40,948 bases of DNA, from assembly GCF_022842375.1 (NCBI RefSeq), contig NZ_JALHPR010000032.1, positions 1 through 40,948 on the forward strand, given 5' to 3'. Below the pieces are notes generated by a model. It ran no database searches. It saw only the letters and a program-made list of their open reading frames with translations, and had not been told where the DNA came from. The DNA comes from Elioraea sp. (lineage in GTDB: Bacteria > Pseudomonadota > Alphaproteobacteria > Acetobacterales > Acetobacteraceae). Below, piece by piece: positions 16,514 to 23,843 of this stretch; within the stretch, counting starts at the first letter, position 1; each line of letters opens with the position of its first letter. A program made the position numbers and the translations under genes.

Positions 16514-17611
16514 ATGAACAACATCGCACCCGCCGCCTCGCGGCGCGCCATCCTGTCAGCCGCAACCCTCGCCGCCGCCGGCCTCGTCGCCGGCCCCGCC
16601 GCGGCGCAGCGAAACTTCGGCGCCGATGCGCCGCCGACCCGCTACCCAGACCCCGACATCGTCACGATCGACCCCAAGCGCTTCCGCGCCAAGCTCGGCA
16701 ACACCGCGATCCAGCGCGTCCACACCGGCATGGGCTGGGCCGAGGGGCCTGCCTGGCATGCGACGGGGCGGTTTCTCGTCTGGTCGGACATCCCGGCCAA
16801 CGAGGCGCTCAGGCTGACCGAGGAGGACATGAAGGTGAGCCGCCGCTTCCGCTCACCCTCGGGCTTTTCCAACGGCAACACCTTCGACCGGGAGGGGCGG
16901 CAGATCGCCTTCCGCCACTTCAACCGCGACGTCGTGCGCTACGAGCCGCATGGCGGGATGACGGTGCTGGCCGACCGTTCGCCGGACGGACCGTTCAACG
17001 CGCCGAACGATGGCGTGGTGCTGCCGGCGGACGGATCGATCTGGTTCACCGACCCTGGCTATGGCGCGCTGATGGACTATGAGGGCGAGCGGGTGCGGCA
17101 ATCCGCCGAGAGCCCGCGCCCGTTCCAGAAGGAGGCGGTGTGGCGCATCGACGGCCAGACCGGCCGCGTGACCAAGGTGGCCGACGAGCCGTTCAAGCCG
17201 AACGGGCTTGCCTTCAGCCCCGACTATCGCCGCCTCTACGTCGCCGATACCGGGAAAAGCCATTACGAGGCCGCGAAGAACATCATCTGGCAGTACGACG
17301 TGGTGGAGGGCGGCCGCGTTCAGAATCCACGCCAATTCGCCGACATGACGCTCGACGGAAAGGCCGGCTTCGCCGACGGCATCCGCGTCGACGAGGACGG
17401 CAACGTCTGGTCATCCGCCGGCTGGGTTGGCGATGGCTATGACGGCGTGCACATCTTCGCCCCGAACGGCGAGCGCATCGGCCAGATCAGGCTGCCCGAG
17501 ATCTGCTCGAACGTGTGCTTCGGCGGGGCGCGGCGCAACCGCCTGTTCATGACCGCGAGCCAGAGCCTGTACACCGTGATGGTCGAGACCCGCGGCGCGC
17601 ATTTCTGCTGA
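16514..17611 (+). CDS. SMP-30/gluconolactonase family protein, exported
   Basis: A 365-aa beta-propeller lactonase-like protein. An N-terminal signal starts MNNIAPAASRRAILSAATLA with a twin-arginine-like RR and ends near AAAQ, suggesting export by Tat or Sec. Core motifs are GMGWAEGPAWHATGRFLVWS (metal Glu), FNAPNDGVVLPADGSIWFTD (metal Asn and Asp), FKPNGLAFSPDYRRLYVADT and GFADGIRVDEDGNVW. These fit the Ca- or Zn-binding centre of SMP-30 enzymes that open sugar lactones. GGGAGA lies eight bases before the ATG at 16514; an in-frame ATG at 16499 is less likely. It is divergent from phbB. A link to the sugar-acid dehydratase at 5345 is possible but not shown. Confidence 0.88.
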   Translation: MNNIAPAASRRAILSAATLAAAGLVAGPAAAQRNFGADAPPTRYPDPDIVTIDPKRFRAKLGNTAIQRVHTGMGWAEGPAWHATGRFLVWSDIPANEALRLTEEDMKVSRRFRSPSGFSNGNTFDREGRQIAFRHFNRDVVRYEPHGGMTVLADRSPDGPFNAPNDGVVLPADGSIWFTDPGYGALMDYEGERVRQSAESPRPFQKEAVWRIDGQTGRVTKVADEPFKPNGLAFSPDYRRLYVADTGKSHYEAAKNIIWQYDVVEGGRVQNPRQFADMTLDGKAGFADGIRVDEDGNVWSSAGWVGDGYDGVHIFAPNGERIGQIRLPEICSNVCFGGARRNRLFMTASQSLYTVMVETRGAHFC

Positions 17612-17625
17612 GGGGCAGCCGCGTT

Positions 17626-17663
17626 CCCCCCCTCACCCAACCCTCTCCCCTCAGGGGAGAGGG
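17626..17663. repeat. Dispersed GC-rich inverted repeat (CCCTCTCCCC family), terminator-like
   Basis: A perfect hairpin, CCCTCTCCCC (17641-17650), loop TCA, GGGGAGAGGG (17654-17663), preceded by a CCCCTCACCC tract. It lies between the convergent ends of the lactonase and the KAP gene. The same sequence family, in a longer nested form, recurs at 23715-23811. Such elements are common dispersed repeats between genes in GC-rich proteobacteria and can end transcription. The role is inferred. Confidence 0.75.
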
Positions 17664-17713
17664 CTGGGCCCGAGGCAAGCACTCAGCAACAGGCGGCAGC
17701 CCAGCGAGTCAGA

Positions 17714-19852
17714 TTACGCACCCCGCTCCAGGAATTTAGTTAGTGCCGCCTGGACTGGCACTCGGGCGTCGTCGGGCGCCCGTAGTTCTGCAAGCCGCTC
17801 TTTCACACGTTCAGTCAGGCGTTCTACATCCAGCAGAGGCTTGAGAGATTCTCGGCCGGTGATGTAGCCGCCGCCGAAGAATACAAGTCCAAATTGATCG
17901 ATCCCTGTTGGCGTCTCTACCAGTTGCTGCAGCCTGTCTCGGCATGCTTGGTCCCAGGCGCCGATCTCGACCAACTGATGCAGGATAACGCCGTTGTGCA
18001 GCTCCAGGAACAGCTCGCTGTTTTTGAACGCAGAAGGCGCCCATGAGGCCTGTTGCCTCAGCAGTTCCAAGGTTTCTTCGCCCGATATCACCTGCGTCAC
18101 AACCAAGTCATCCCGCGCAGGCTGACCAAATAGCCCGCTACCCAGGCTGTGGCTCTGCAGCCAGAAAGGTGCGATGTGGGGATCACGCTTCTCAACAAGG
18201 TCAGAAAGCAAGCGCGCGAGCGAACCACGATCGGCAGGAACGCGTCGAATACGTTGCGAAATGATGTTCCTAGCGCCGATTGTGCCTCCGAGTACGATGT
18301 CAATTACCGTCCGCTTTGCGGAGAGCTCCGGCGTCCAGTCGGATGCGGGACGCCGCACCCATTCTGCGAGCCCAAACCAGAACTCGGGTGCCGGATGATC
18401 TAGGAACGGATATGCTTCGCTTGCGCGTTGGATCAGATCCAAGATCTTGCCGTCAGCGACTGCCTGCTCGAGGAGTTCCTTCACCTCGGTTCGTGAGGAC
18501 GTCAGGAGCACTCGTGTTTCGGCGCCCGAAATGGTGCCTGGCGGCAAGCCCAGCCGGAGGAGCGTTTGCAGGGGCCGCCAGTCTTGGACACTGTTATCGA
18601 TATCCCCGGATCCCCGTAGCGAATCCGGGTCGAGATCGGGCCACAAAAACAGGAGCAGCGGTTTCGAACTCGGATCAACAGATGTTGTGCCGAAACGAGC
18701 CGCCCACCGGAGTTCCTCATCGCGCTCGCGGCGGAGGGCTAGATGAAGCTTGATGCTACGCGTGTCGGTCAACGTCATCGCGAACGATCCAGGGGTTCTC
18801 CGAACGACATCGGCGAGCTCCGGAAACTTCGTATGGAGAGCTGCGAAGCCAAGAGTATCCAGCGTGTTAACCTCGTCGCCGACCATGCCCAGGAGCACAC
18901 GAAACGTGCCAGCCACACGATGGATATCGCGCGGCGTTGTAAGAATTCCTTCCACGAGAAGCGTGCGGAGCTGCTTCGCCCGCTCGGTTTCGACGAGTCC
19001 TGGGCTCACCCCATTTTGATCAAGGACTGCCCTGACCTGGGCATCTAGCAAATCGGCCAACTCCGCCGGCATCAAGATCGGCAGGGGAAGAGGCATGTGA
19101 ACCAGCTTTTCCAGATATCGTCGGCCGCGCTCGCGCCTTGTGGTCTCGTCTCCTATGCCGCCGCTGCTGAGCGCCTCCTCAACGCGCTGCTGGTCATAAG
19201 CGAGAACGTAGGAGACGTGGGGGAAGTCCGCCACCGCACGAACAAGTTGGGCGATCGTTCGGATTTCATCGTCTGGCAGGCGATCAATCTCGTCGATCAG
19301 AACGACAACTGGCTTCGAGACCCGTGCAAGCGCATCGATTACGGCAGCCTTGCGATCAAGCAGGCCCTTCAATCCACCTAGACGGGCCCTCACCGCATCA
19401 AGTGCGCTGTCAACAGCACCGTCTGCACCTGGCAGAAAAATGCTGGCACCTTTCGCGACAACTGATGCGTAAGGCGCAGCAGCATCGAGAAAGCGCTTGG
19501 CCTTTTTCTTGAGCGCTGGGTCCATGTCCAGAGCCGCATGTATCTCCGCCATCAGGCTGACGACAAGATCGTCACGTCCGGAGATCAACCAGGGGTCGAA
19601 TCGAACGACGACAGGCCTCGGTGACCTGGTGTCGAGTTCCTCCCTGAGGAGATTGAGCACCGATGACTTGCCGCTGCCCCATGGGCCGACGAGGCCCACG
19701 ACGACACCGCGCGCACGCTTACGGTCACGATCGATCAAGGCGTCAGCTAAGCGGCTGACAAAGGCGCGTCGATCAAGCCTGTCTTCATCGCCCTTGATGA
19801 TTGGACGCTCAATCCGGATTTCACCGACCCCTTCCGAAGCAGGCTTGCTCAT
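17714..19852 (-). CDS. KAP family P-loop NTPase
   Basis: A 712-aa STAND-like ATPase of the KAP family (Kidins220/PifA type). Walker A is GLVGPWGSGKSSVLNLL (motif at about 56-64). The KAP-typical (N/D)PW motif VVVRFDPWLISGRDDLVVSL follows. Walker B is VVVLIDEIDRL (182-192), then a sensor-like SYVLAYDQQRVEEAL and TTPRDIHRVAGTF. The stretch between Walker A and B contains only a weakly hydrophobic segment, so the membrane insertion seen in many KAPs is doubtful. The roughly 400-aa C-terminal part has no recognised domain. Base composition is visibly less GC-rich than the neighbours, suggesting acquisition. KAP NTPases occur in phage-exclusion and defence systems, but no partner gene is present. 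ATG at 19852 has AGGTGG three bases upstream; a GTG at 19870 is possible. Confidence 0.87.
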   Translation of the reverse strand: MSKPASEGVGEIRIERPIIKGDEDRLDRRAFVSRLADALIDRDRKRARGVVVGLVGPWGSGKSSVLNLLREELDTRSPRPVVVRFDPWLISGRDDLVVSLMAEIHAALDMDPALKKKAKRFLDAAAPYASVVAKGASIFLPGADGAVDSALDAVRARLGGLKGLLDRKAAVIDALARVSKPVVVLIDEIDRLPDDEIRTIAQLVRAVADFPHVSYVLAYDQQRVEEALSSGGIGDETTRRERGRRYLEKLVHMPLPLPILMPAELADLLDAQVRAVLDQNGVSPGLVETERAKQLRTLLVEGILTTPRDIHRVAGTFRVLLGMVGDEVNTLDTLGFAALHTKFPELADVVRRTPGSFAMTLTDTRSIKLHLALRRERDEELRWAARFGTTSVDPSSKPLLLFLWPDLDPDSLRGSGDIDNSVQDWRPLQTLLRLGLPPGTISGAETRVLLTSSRTEVKELLEQAVADGKILDLIQRASEAYPFLDHPAPEFWFGLAEWVRRPASDWTPELSAKRTVIDIVLGGTIGARNIISQRIRRVPADRGSLARLLSDLVEKRDPHIAPFWLQSHSLGSGLFGQPARDDLVVTQVISGEETLELLRQQASWAPSAFKNSELFLELHNGVILHQLVEIGAWDQACRDRLQQLVETPTGIDQFGLVFFGGGYITGRESLKPLLDVERLTERVKERLAELRAPDDARVPVQAALTKFLERGA

Positions 19853-19958
19853 CCGCCACCTAGCGCTCACATCAATACATGAACAAAATGAAACGCAGCA
19901 GACGCATTCAGCGGTCGCTCAGGCGCGACGCACCGAACGAAAGCGCACTGCTAGCCCC

Positions 19959-21134
19959 TCACCCCCGCTCGACGCACATGGCGATGCCCATGCCGCCGCC
20001 GATGCAGAGCGTCACGAGCCCCTTCTTCGCCCCACGGCGCGCCATCTCGAACAGCAGCGTGTTCAGCACCCGCGCGCCCGATGCGCCGATCGGGTGGCCG
20101 AGCGCGATCGCGCCCCCGTTCACGTTCACCTTCGCCGGATCCCAGCCGAGGTCCTTGTTCACCGCGCAGGCCTGGGCGGCGAAAGCCTCGTTCGCCTCGA
20201 CCAGGTCGAGGTCATCCACCTTCCAGCCGGCCTTCTTCAGCGCCAGCCGCGAGGCCGGGATGGGGCCCGAGCCCATGATCGCCGGGTCGACGCCGACCGT
20301 CGCCCACGAGACGATGCGCGCAAGCGGCGTGATGCCGCGCTTGGCAGCCTCGGCCCCGCTCATCAGCACCACCGCGGCGGCACCATCGTTGATGCCCGAG
20401 GCGTTGCCCGCCGTGACCGAGCCATCCTTCGCGAAGGCGGGGCGGAGCTTGGCCAGCACCTCGAGCGTCGTCTCGGGCCGCGGATACTCGTCCGCCGTCA
20501 CGACCGTGTCGCCCTTGCGGCCCTTCACCGTCACCGGAACGATCTCGTCGGCGAAGCGGCCGGCCTTCATCGCCTCGGCTGCCTTGGCCTGCGAGGCAGC
20601 CGCGAACTCGTCCTGCTGCTCGCGCGTGATCTGCCACTGGCGGGCGACGTTCTCGGCCGTGTTGCCCATGTGGTAGCCGTTGAAGGCATCCCACAGCCCG
20701 TCCTTGATCATGGTGTCGACCATCGCGAAGTCGCCCATCTTCACGCCGGCGCGGAGCTGCTGGCAGTGCGGCGCCTGCGTCATGCTCTCCATCCCGCCGG
20801 CGACGACGATCGCGGCATCGCCCGTCATGATCGCCTGGTAGCCGAGGGCGACAGTGCGCAGGCCGGAGCCGCAGAGCTGGTTGATGCCGTAGGCGGTCTT
20901 CTCCTGCGGGATGCCGGCCGCGATCGCCGCCTGGCGGGCCGGGTTCTGCCCCGCACCGGCCGACAGGATCTGGCCCATCACCACCTCGTCGACCTCCTCG
21001 CCGGCCACCTTGGCGCGCTCGAGCGCACCCTTGATCGCGATGGTGCCGAGGGCATGGGCGGAGAGGCTGGCGAAGGCGCCGCTGAAGCTGCCGACCGGCG
21101 TGCGGGCGGCTGAGGCGATCACGACATCGGTCAT
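19959..21134 (-). CDS. phbA: Acetyl-CoA C-acetyltransferase (beta-ketothiolase)
   Basis: A 391-aa biosynthetic thiolase that condenses two acetyl-CoA to acetoacetyl-CoA, the first step of PHB synthesis. The acyl-accepting Cys is C88 in [13 protein letters not shown]. The other catalytic motifs are [20 protein letters not shown] (His) and [19 protein letters not shown] (base Cys). The N-terminus [19 protein letters not shown] and length are exactly those of PhbA. The start ATG at 21134 has AAAGGGA about eight bases upstream. It lies 86 bp downstream of the PHA-synthase-like gene, with a TGC-rich PhaR-box candidate between them. Confidence 0.97.
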   Translation of the reverse strand: MTDVVIASAARTPVGSFSGAFASLSAHALGTIAIKGALERAKVAGEEVDEVVMGQILSAGAGQNPARQAAIAAGIPQEKTAYGINQLCGSGLRTVALGYQAIMTGDAAIVVAGGMESMTQAPHCQQLRAGVKMGDFAMVDTMIKDGLWDAFNGYHMGNTAENVARQWQITREQQDEFAAASQAKAAEAMKAGRFADEIVPVTVKGRKGDTVVTADEYPRPETTLEVLAKLRPAFAKDGSVTAGNASGINDGAAAVVLMSGAEAAKRGITPLARIVSWATVGVDPAIMGSGPIPASRLALKKAGWKVDDLDLVEANEAFAAQACAVNKDLGWDPAKVNVNGGAIALGHPIGASGARVLNTLLFEMARRGAKKGLVTLCIGGGMGIAMCVERG

Positions 21135-21196
21135 CGTGCGGTCCCTTTTCTTGTCGGAAAGTTCAAGCGTTCCTTGCCGCGAGACTGCACCGGCCA

Positions 21197-21211
21197 TGCG
21201 GCACTGCACAA
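21197..21211. promoter_or_regulatory. Candidate PhaR box upstream of phbA
   Basis: TGCGGCACTGCACAA (plus strand), that is TTGTGCAGTGCCGCA on the coding strand, 63 bp before the phbA start. The paired TGC/GCA pattern resembles the site next to phaR at 22998-23021. PhaR proteins of alphaproteobacteria bind TGC-rich dyads; the assignment of this copy is by similarity only. Confidence 0.4.
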
Positions 21212-21220
21212 GCGCAGGCT

Positions 21221-22603
21221 CTACAACCCTTGCGCCCAGTCAGCGAAGGGGCGCCAGAGGGCTGCCTCCGCCCCGCCTCCGGCCACCATGCCGATATGCC
21301 CCGCCGCAGGCTCGTGCAGCACGGCACCCGGGATGAGGCCGGCGAGCGGCCGGGCACTCTCGGGCGGCACGATCCGGTCGCGCCCCGGTACCGCGACGAA
21401 GGCGGGAACGGCGATGCTCCGTGGGTCGACCACCTGGCCAGCGACCGTCCACGCCCTGCGCGCAGGCTCGTTCCGGCCGTACCAGCCGCCGATGCAGTCA
21501 CGCGCCACCGGGGCGGCGAGGGGAATGCCATCGGCCAGCCAATCCTCGAGCGCCACGAACAGCCGCGCGCGCGGACTGTCCTGGGCAAGCCGCCCGAAGG
21601 CGCGGAACTTGGCCGCCACGCCCCAGGGGTCGAGCGCGGTAAACAGGATCTGCAGCCCATCGACCGGCACGGCGTCGTGGAACGCCATGGCCGGTTCGAG
21701 CAGAGGGAGCAGCATGGCGGCTGACTTGGCGCGCGCAGCGTCAGCGGCGTGGAAGTCCCACGGCGTCGCCAGCGCCGCGACGCCGCACACCAGGTCGGGC
21801 CGCCGCTGTGCCGCGGCGAGACCGAGCAGACCGCCCATGCAGTAGCCGGCGAGAATGACCGGCCCAGCCGCGATCGCAGCCGATGCGGCGAGCGCGCGTT
21901 CGAGGCGGCCGGCGATCACGTCGGTCAGGTCGAAGCGCCGCTCCGCCTCGCCAGGCCAGCCCCAGTCGAGCAGCAGCGGGCGGAGGCCGCGCGCGGCGAG
22001 GAAGCGGAGGAAGCTGCCGCCCTCCGTCAGGTCGAGGACATGGGCGCGGTTGACGAGGGAGGGAACGACGAGGATCGGAGGGCCTGACGCCGCGGCCGGG
22101 TGCGTCGCGCCATAGTCGAGCAGGCGAGAGCTTCCCTCCGCCCAGAGCGAGGGTGGGTCAGCCAGCGTCCGCGTGTAGGGGTGGCGGCGATAGGCAGCGA
22201 TGCCCGCGATCAGTGCCGCGTCCTGGCGCAGCAGTTCCGCAAGCACCGCGCCGGAAAGCGTGGTCGGGTCAGCGCCCGCGGCGGCGAGGCCGTCCTGGAT
22301 CCGCCTTGCCCGCGCGGCCGCGTCCGCGCTGCTCCAGCGCGGCGCGCTCCATGTCGACCAGGCGTTGCTCGATTGCGTCGAGTCGGTCGAGGACGCGCTG
22401 GAGGAGGCGTGCGTCATCGCGGCCTGCATCGCGCCCAGCATCGCCGCCGGGGTCGCGCCGTGGCGCATCCCCGCGAGCATCAGGTGCAGCAGCAGCGGGC
22501 GCGGGCCGCGACGCCTCAGCGGGCCCGGGTGGGGGCCCGGGTGGGGGCCAGGGCGTTGGCCAGGCGGCAGGCCAGGGTCCTGGGAAGGGTGCCTGGCGTT
22601 CAT
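21221..22603 (-). CDS. Short PHA-synthase-like alpha/beta hydrolase (PhaC-like)
   Basis: Predicted polyhydroxyalkanoate polymerase-like protein, 460 aa from the chosen ATG. The lipase-like box has Cys in place of Ser: [20 protein letters not shown], as in PHA synthases. Also present are [19 protein letters not shown], a catalytic Asp in [16 protein letters not shown] and the His in [11 protein letters not shown]. The catalytic core is the size of class III PhaC. The start is uncertain: in-frame ATGs occur at 22603, 22480, 22468, 22441, 22429 and 22417, none with a good ribosome site. I favour 22603 because [13 protein letters not shown] looks like a conserved N-terminal block. Every allowed start overlaps the PhaE-like ORF by at least 149 bp. 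Whether it makes polymer is an inference. Confidence 0.8.
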   Translation of the reverse strand: MNARHPSQDPGLPPGQRPGPHPGPHPGPLRRRGPRPLLLHLMLAGMRHGATPAAMLGAMQAAMTHASSSASSTDSTQSSNAWSTWSAPRWSSADAAARARRIQDGLAAAGADPTTLSGAVLAELLRQDAALIAGIAAYRRHPYTRTLADPPSLWAEGSSRLLDYGATHPAAASGPPILVVPSLVNRAHVLDLTEGGSFLRFLAARGLRPLLLDWGWPGEAERRFDLTDVIAGRLERALAASAAIAAGPVILAGYCMGGLLGLAAAQRRPDLVCGVAALATPWDFHAADAARAKSAAMLLPLLEPAMAFHDAVPVDGLQILFTALDPWGVAAKFRAFGRLAQDSPRARLFVALEDWLADGIPLAAPVARDCIGGWYGRNEPARRAWTVAGQVVDPRSIAVPAFVAVPGRDRIVPPESARPLAGLIPGAVLHEPAAGHIGMVAGGGAEAALWRPFADWAQGL

Positions 22604-22865
22604 CGCGCGCACCGCGTGGCATCGCGGCGATGCCCGACGCCGCCGCCCCGGCCCAAAGGGCCGCCAGGCGCGACCAAGTCTCCGCCGTCTCCGGGTCGGC
22701 GGCGAGGGTGGTGAGTTCGCTTTGCCAGAGTTCGATCCAGTCGCGTGCCAGTGCGGTGAGGTCGGCGCCAGGCTCGGCATGGCCCGAGGCGGGCCGATCC
22801 GTGCCACCGCCCGGCCCGCTTCCGGCGTGCCCCTTGGTCCTGCCGCCCTCGTTGCCGCCGTCCAT
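22269..22865 (-). CDS. PhaE-like coiled-coil protein overlapping the PhaC-like gene
   Basis: A 198-aa ORF, ATG at 22865 with AAGGG just upstream (GTG at 22868 also possible). The N-terminal third contains DLTALARDWIELWQSELTTL and ETAETWSRLAALWAGAAAS, Trp-rich helices like those in PHA synthase partner subunits. A long Pro/Ala/Gly linker follows. The end has a heptad-rich helix, [20 protein letters not shown] and the next ten residues, then a basic tail. Class III PHA synthases need a PhaE partner with this sort of layout; I infer a PhaE-like or granule-associated role. It is divergent from phaR, with the TGC dyad between. The overlap with the next gene is unusual and could also mean that a frameshift joins the two. 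Confidence 0.65.
   Translation of the reverse strand: MDGGNEGGRTKGHAGSGPGGGTDRPASGHAEPGADLTALARDWIELWQSELTTLAADPETAETWSRLAALWAGAAASGIAAMPRGARDERQAPFPGPWPAAWPTPWPPPGPPPGPAEASRPAPAAAAPDARGDAPRRDPGGDAGRDAGRDDARLLQRVLDRLDAIEQRLVDMERAALEQRGRGRAGKADPGRPRRRGR
22521..22548. repeat. Short 12-bp tandem repeat in the Pro-rich linker
   Basis: GGGCCCGGGTGG is repeated twice and a third time in part. It falls in the region read in two frames, giving Pro-Gly/Pro-His repeats in the PhaC-like frame and Pro-rich sequence in the PhaE-like frame. Slippage here could shift frames. Confidence 0.7.
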
Positions 22866-22997
22866 CACCCTTGCCCATCACGAGGGCGCAGCCTAGGGGC
22901 CTCGCCACTTTCGAGGAACCCCACCGGCAGCACACGCAGCACGCGCACCTCAAGGGCAGGCCACCTTGTCCCAGAATAATGCGTCGCGCCTCGGCGG

Positions 22998-23021
22998 GCA
23001 TGCTAGCATGCAATGCAGCAA
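22998..23021. promoter_or_regulatory. TGC-rich palindrome, candidate PhaR operator
   Basis: A perfect 14-bp palindrome, GCATGCTAGCATGC (22998-23011), runs directly into AATGCAGCAA. The part TGCAATGCAGCAA (reverse TTGCTGCATTGCA) has the TGC/GCA dyad typical of alphaproteobacterial PhaR sites. It lies about 25 bp before the phaR start and about 135 bp before the PhaE-like start, so it could serve autoregulation of phaR and control of the divergent PHA genes. Confidence 0.6.
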
Positions 23022-23043
23022 ACGTGAGGAAACGGGGAACCCC

Positions 23044-23700
23044 ATGGCCGATCCTGCCCGCGCCGCCGGCTCCGGAGCCGGCGAGGAGACGACCGGCACC
23101 GAGGGCAGCAGCGCCCTTCCGCCCGTCGTCGTGAAGAAATACGCCAACAGGCGACTCTACAACACCGAGGCATCGTCCTACGTCACGCTCGACCACCTGT
23201 CGCAGATGGTGAAGGACGGCCGTGATTTCGTCGTCTACGACGCCAAGTCGGGCGAGGACATCACCCGCCAGGTGCTCACGCAGATCATCGTCGAGGAGGA
23301 GGGCAAGGGCTCGAACCTCCTGCCGATCAGCTTCCTGCGCCAGCTCATCGGCTTCTACGGTGACAGCCTGCAGGGCCTCGTGCCCCGCTATCTCGAGCAG
23401 TCGATGTCGGCCTTCGCGCGCCAGCAGGAGCAGATGCGGCGCGCGATGCAGCAGACCATGGAGGGGTTCTTCCCCTTCTCGATCGAGGAGGTGGGCAAGC
23501 AGAACGTCGCGATGATGGAGCGCGCCTTCAGCCTGTTCGCGCCGTTCTATCGCCCGCCCGGCAGCGGCCCCGGCCCCGACCAGCCCGGCACACCGGCCGA
23601 CGAAGCGGCCCAGCTCGCCATGCTGAAGGCGGAGCTCGAGAAGTTGCGCGACGAGCTCGCCCAGATGGGCAAGGCAGGGGTCGGCAAGACGACGCGCTGA
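23044..23700 (+). CDS. phaR: Polyhydroxyalkanoate synthesis repressor PhaR
   Basis: A 218-aa DNA- and PHA-binding regulator. The N-terminal PHB_acc_N domain carries the diagnostic VVVKKYANRRLYNTEASSYV, then TLDHLSQMVKDGRDFVVYDA and GEDITRQVLTQIIVEEEGKG. The following PHB_acc repeats are LLPISFLRQLIGFYGDSLQG and VPRYLEQSMSAFARQQEQMR. The C-terminus holds a short coiled coil (AAQLAMLKAELEKLRDELAQ). PhaR represses phasin and its own gene until it is titrated by PHA granules (family knowledge). The start ATG at 23044 is preceded by GAGGA and GGGGA. The palindrome upstream supports autoregulation. Confidence 0.97.
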   Translation: MADPARAAGSGAGEETTGTEGSSALPPVVVKKYANRRLYNTEASSYVTLDHLSQMVKDGRDFVVYDAKSGEDITRQVLTQIIVEEEGKGSNLLPISFLRQLIGFYGDSLQGLVPRYLEQSMSAFARQQEQMRRAMQQTMEGFFPFSIEEVGKQNVAMMERAFSLFAPFYRPPGSGPGPDQPGTPADEAAQLAMLKAELEKLRDELAQMGKAGVGKTTR

Positions 23701-23714
23701 GGCGAGTCGCAAGG

Positions 23715-23811
23715 CCCCTCACCCTGTCCCTCTCCCCCAAGGGGGAGAGGGGACCCTCACGACGCCTGCGAAAGCCCTCTCCCCGATTGGAGAGGGTGGG
23801 GTGAGGGGGGA
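23715..23811. repeat. Nested GC-rich inverted repeat, same family as 17626-17663
   Basis: Outer arms CCCCTCACCC (23716 on) and GGGTGGGGTGAGGGG (to 23810) enclose two hairpins: CCTCTCCCCC-AA-GGGGGAGAGG and CCCTCTCC-ccgatt-GGAGAGGG. It lies between the convergent ends of phaR and the TIGR02302 gene and may act as a bidirectional terminator. The sequence matches the dispersed element at 17626 in both arms and flanking CCCCTCACCC. Confidence 0.8.
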
Positions 23812-23843
23812 ACGCGGCCGCCGAGGCCCCCGGCAGCGTCCGG

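Noticed and set aside
17714-19870. Complete mobile element or multi-gene defence island around the KAP gene
   Set aside because: No integrase, transposase, tRNA or flanking direct repeats and no second foreign gene can be seen; only the single NTPase gene is supported.
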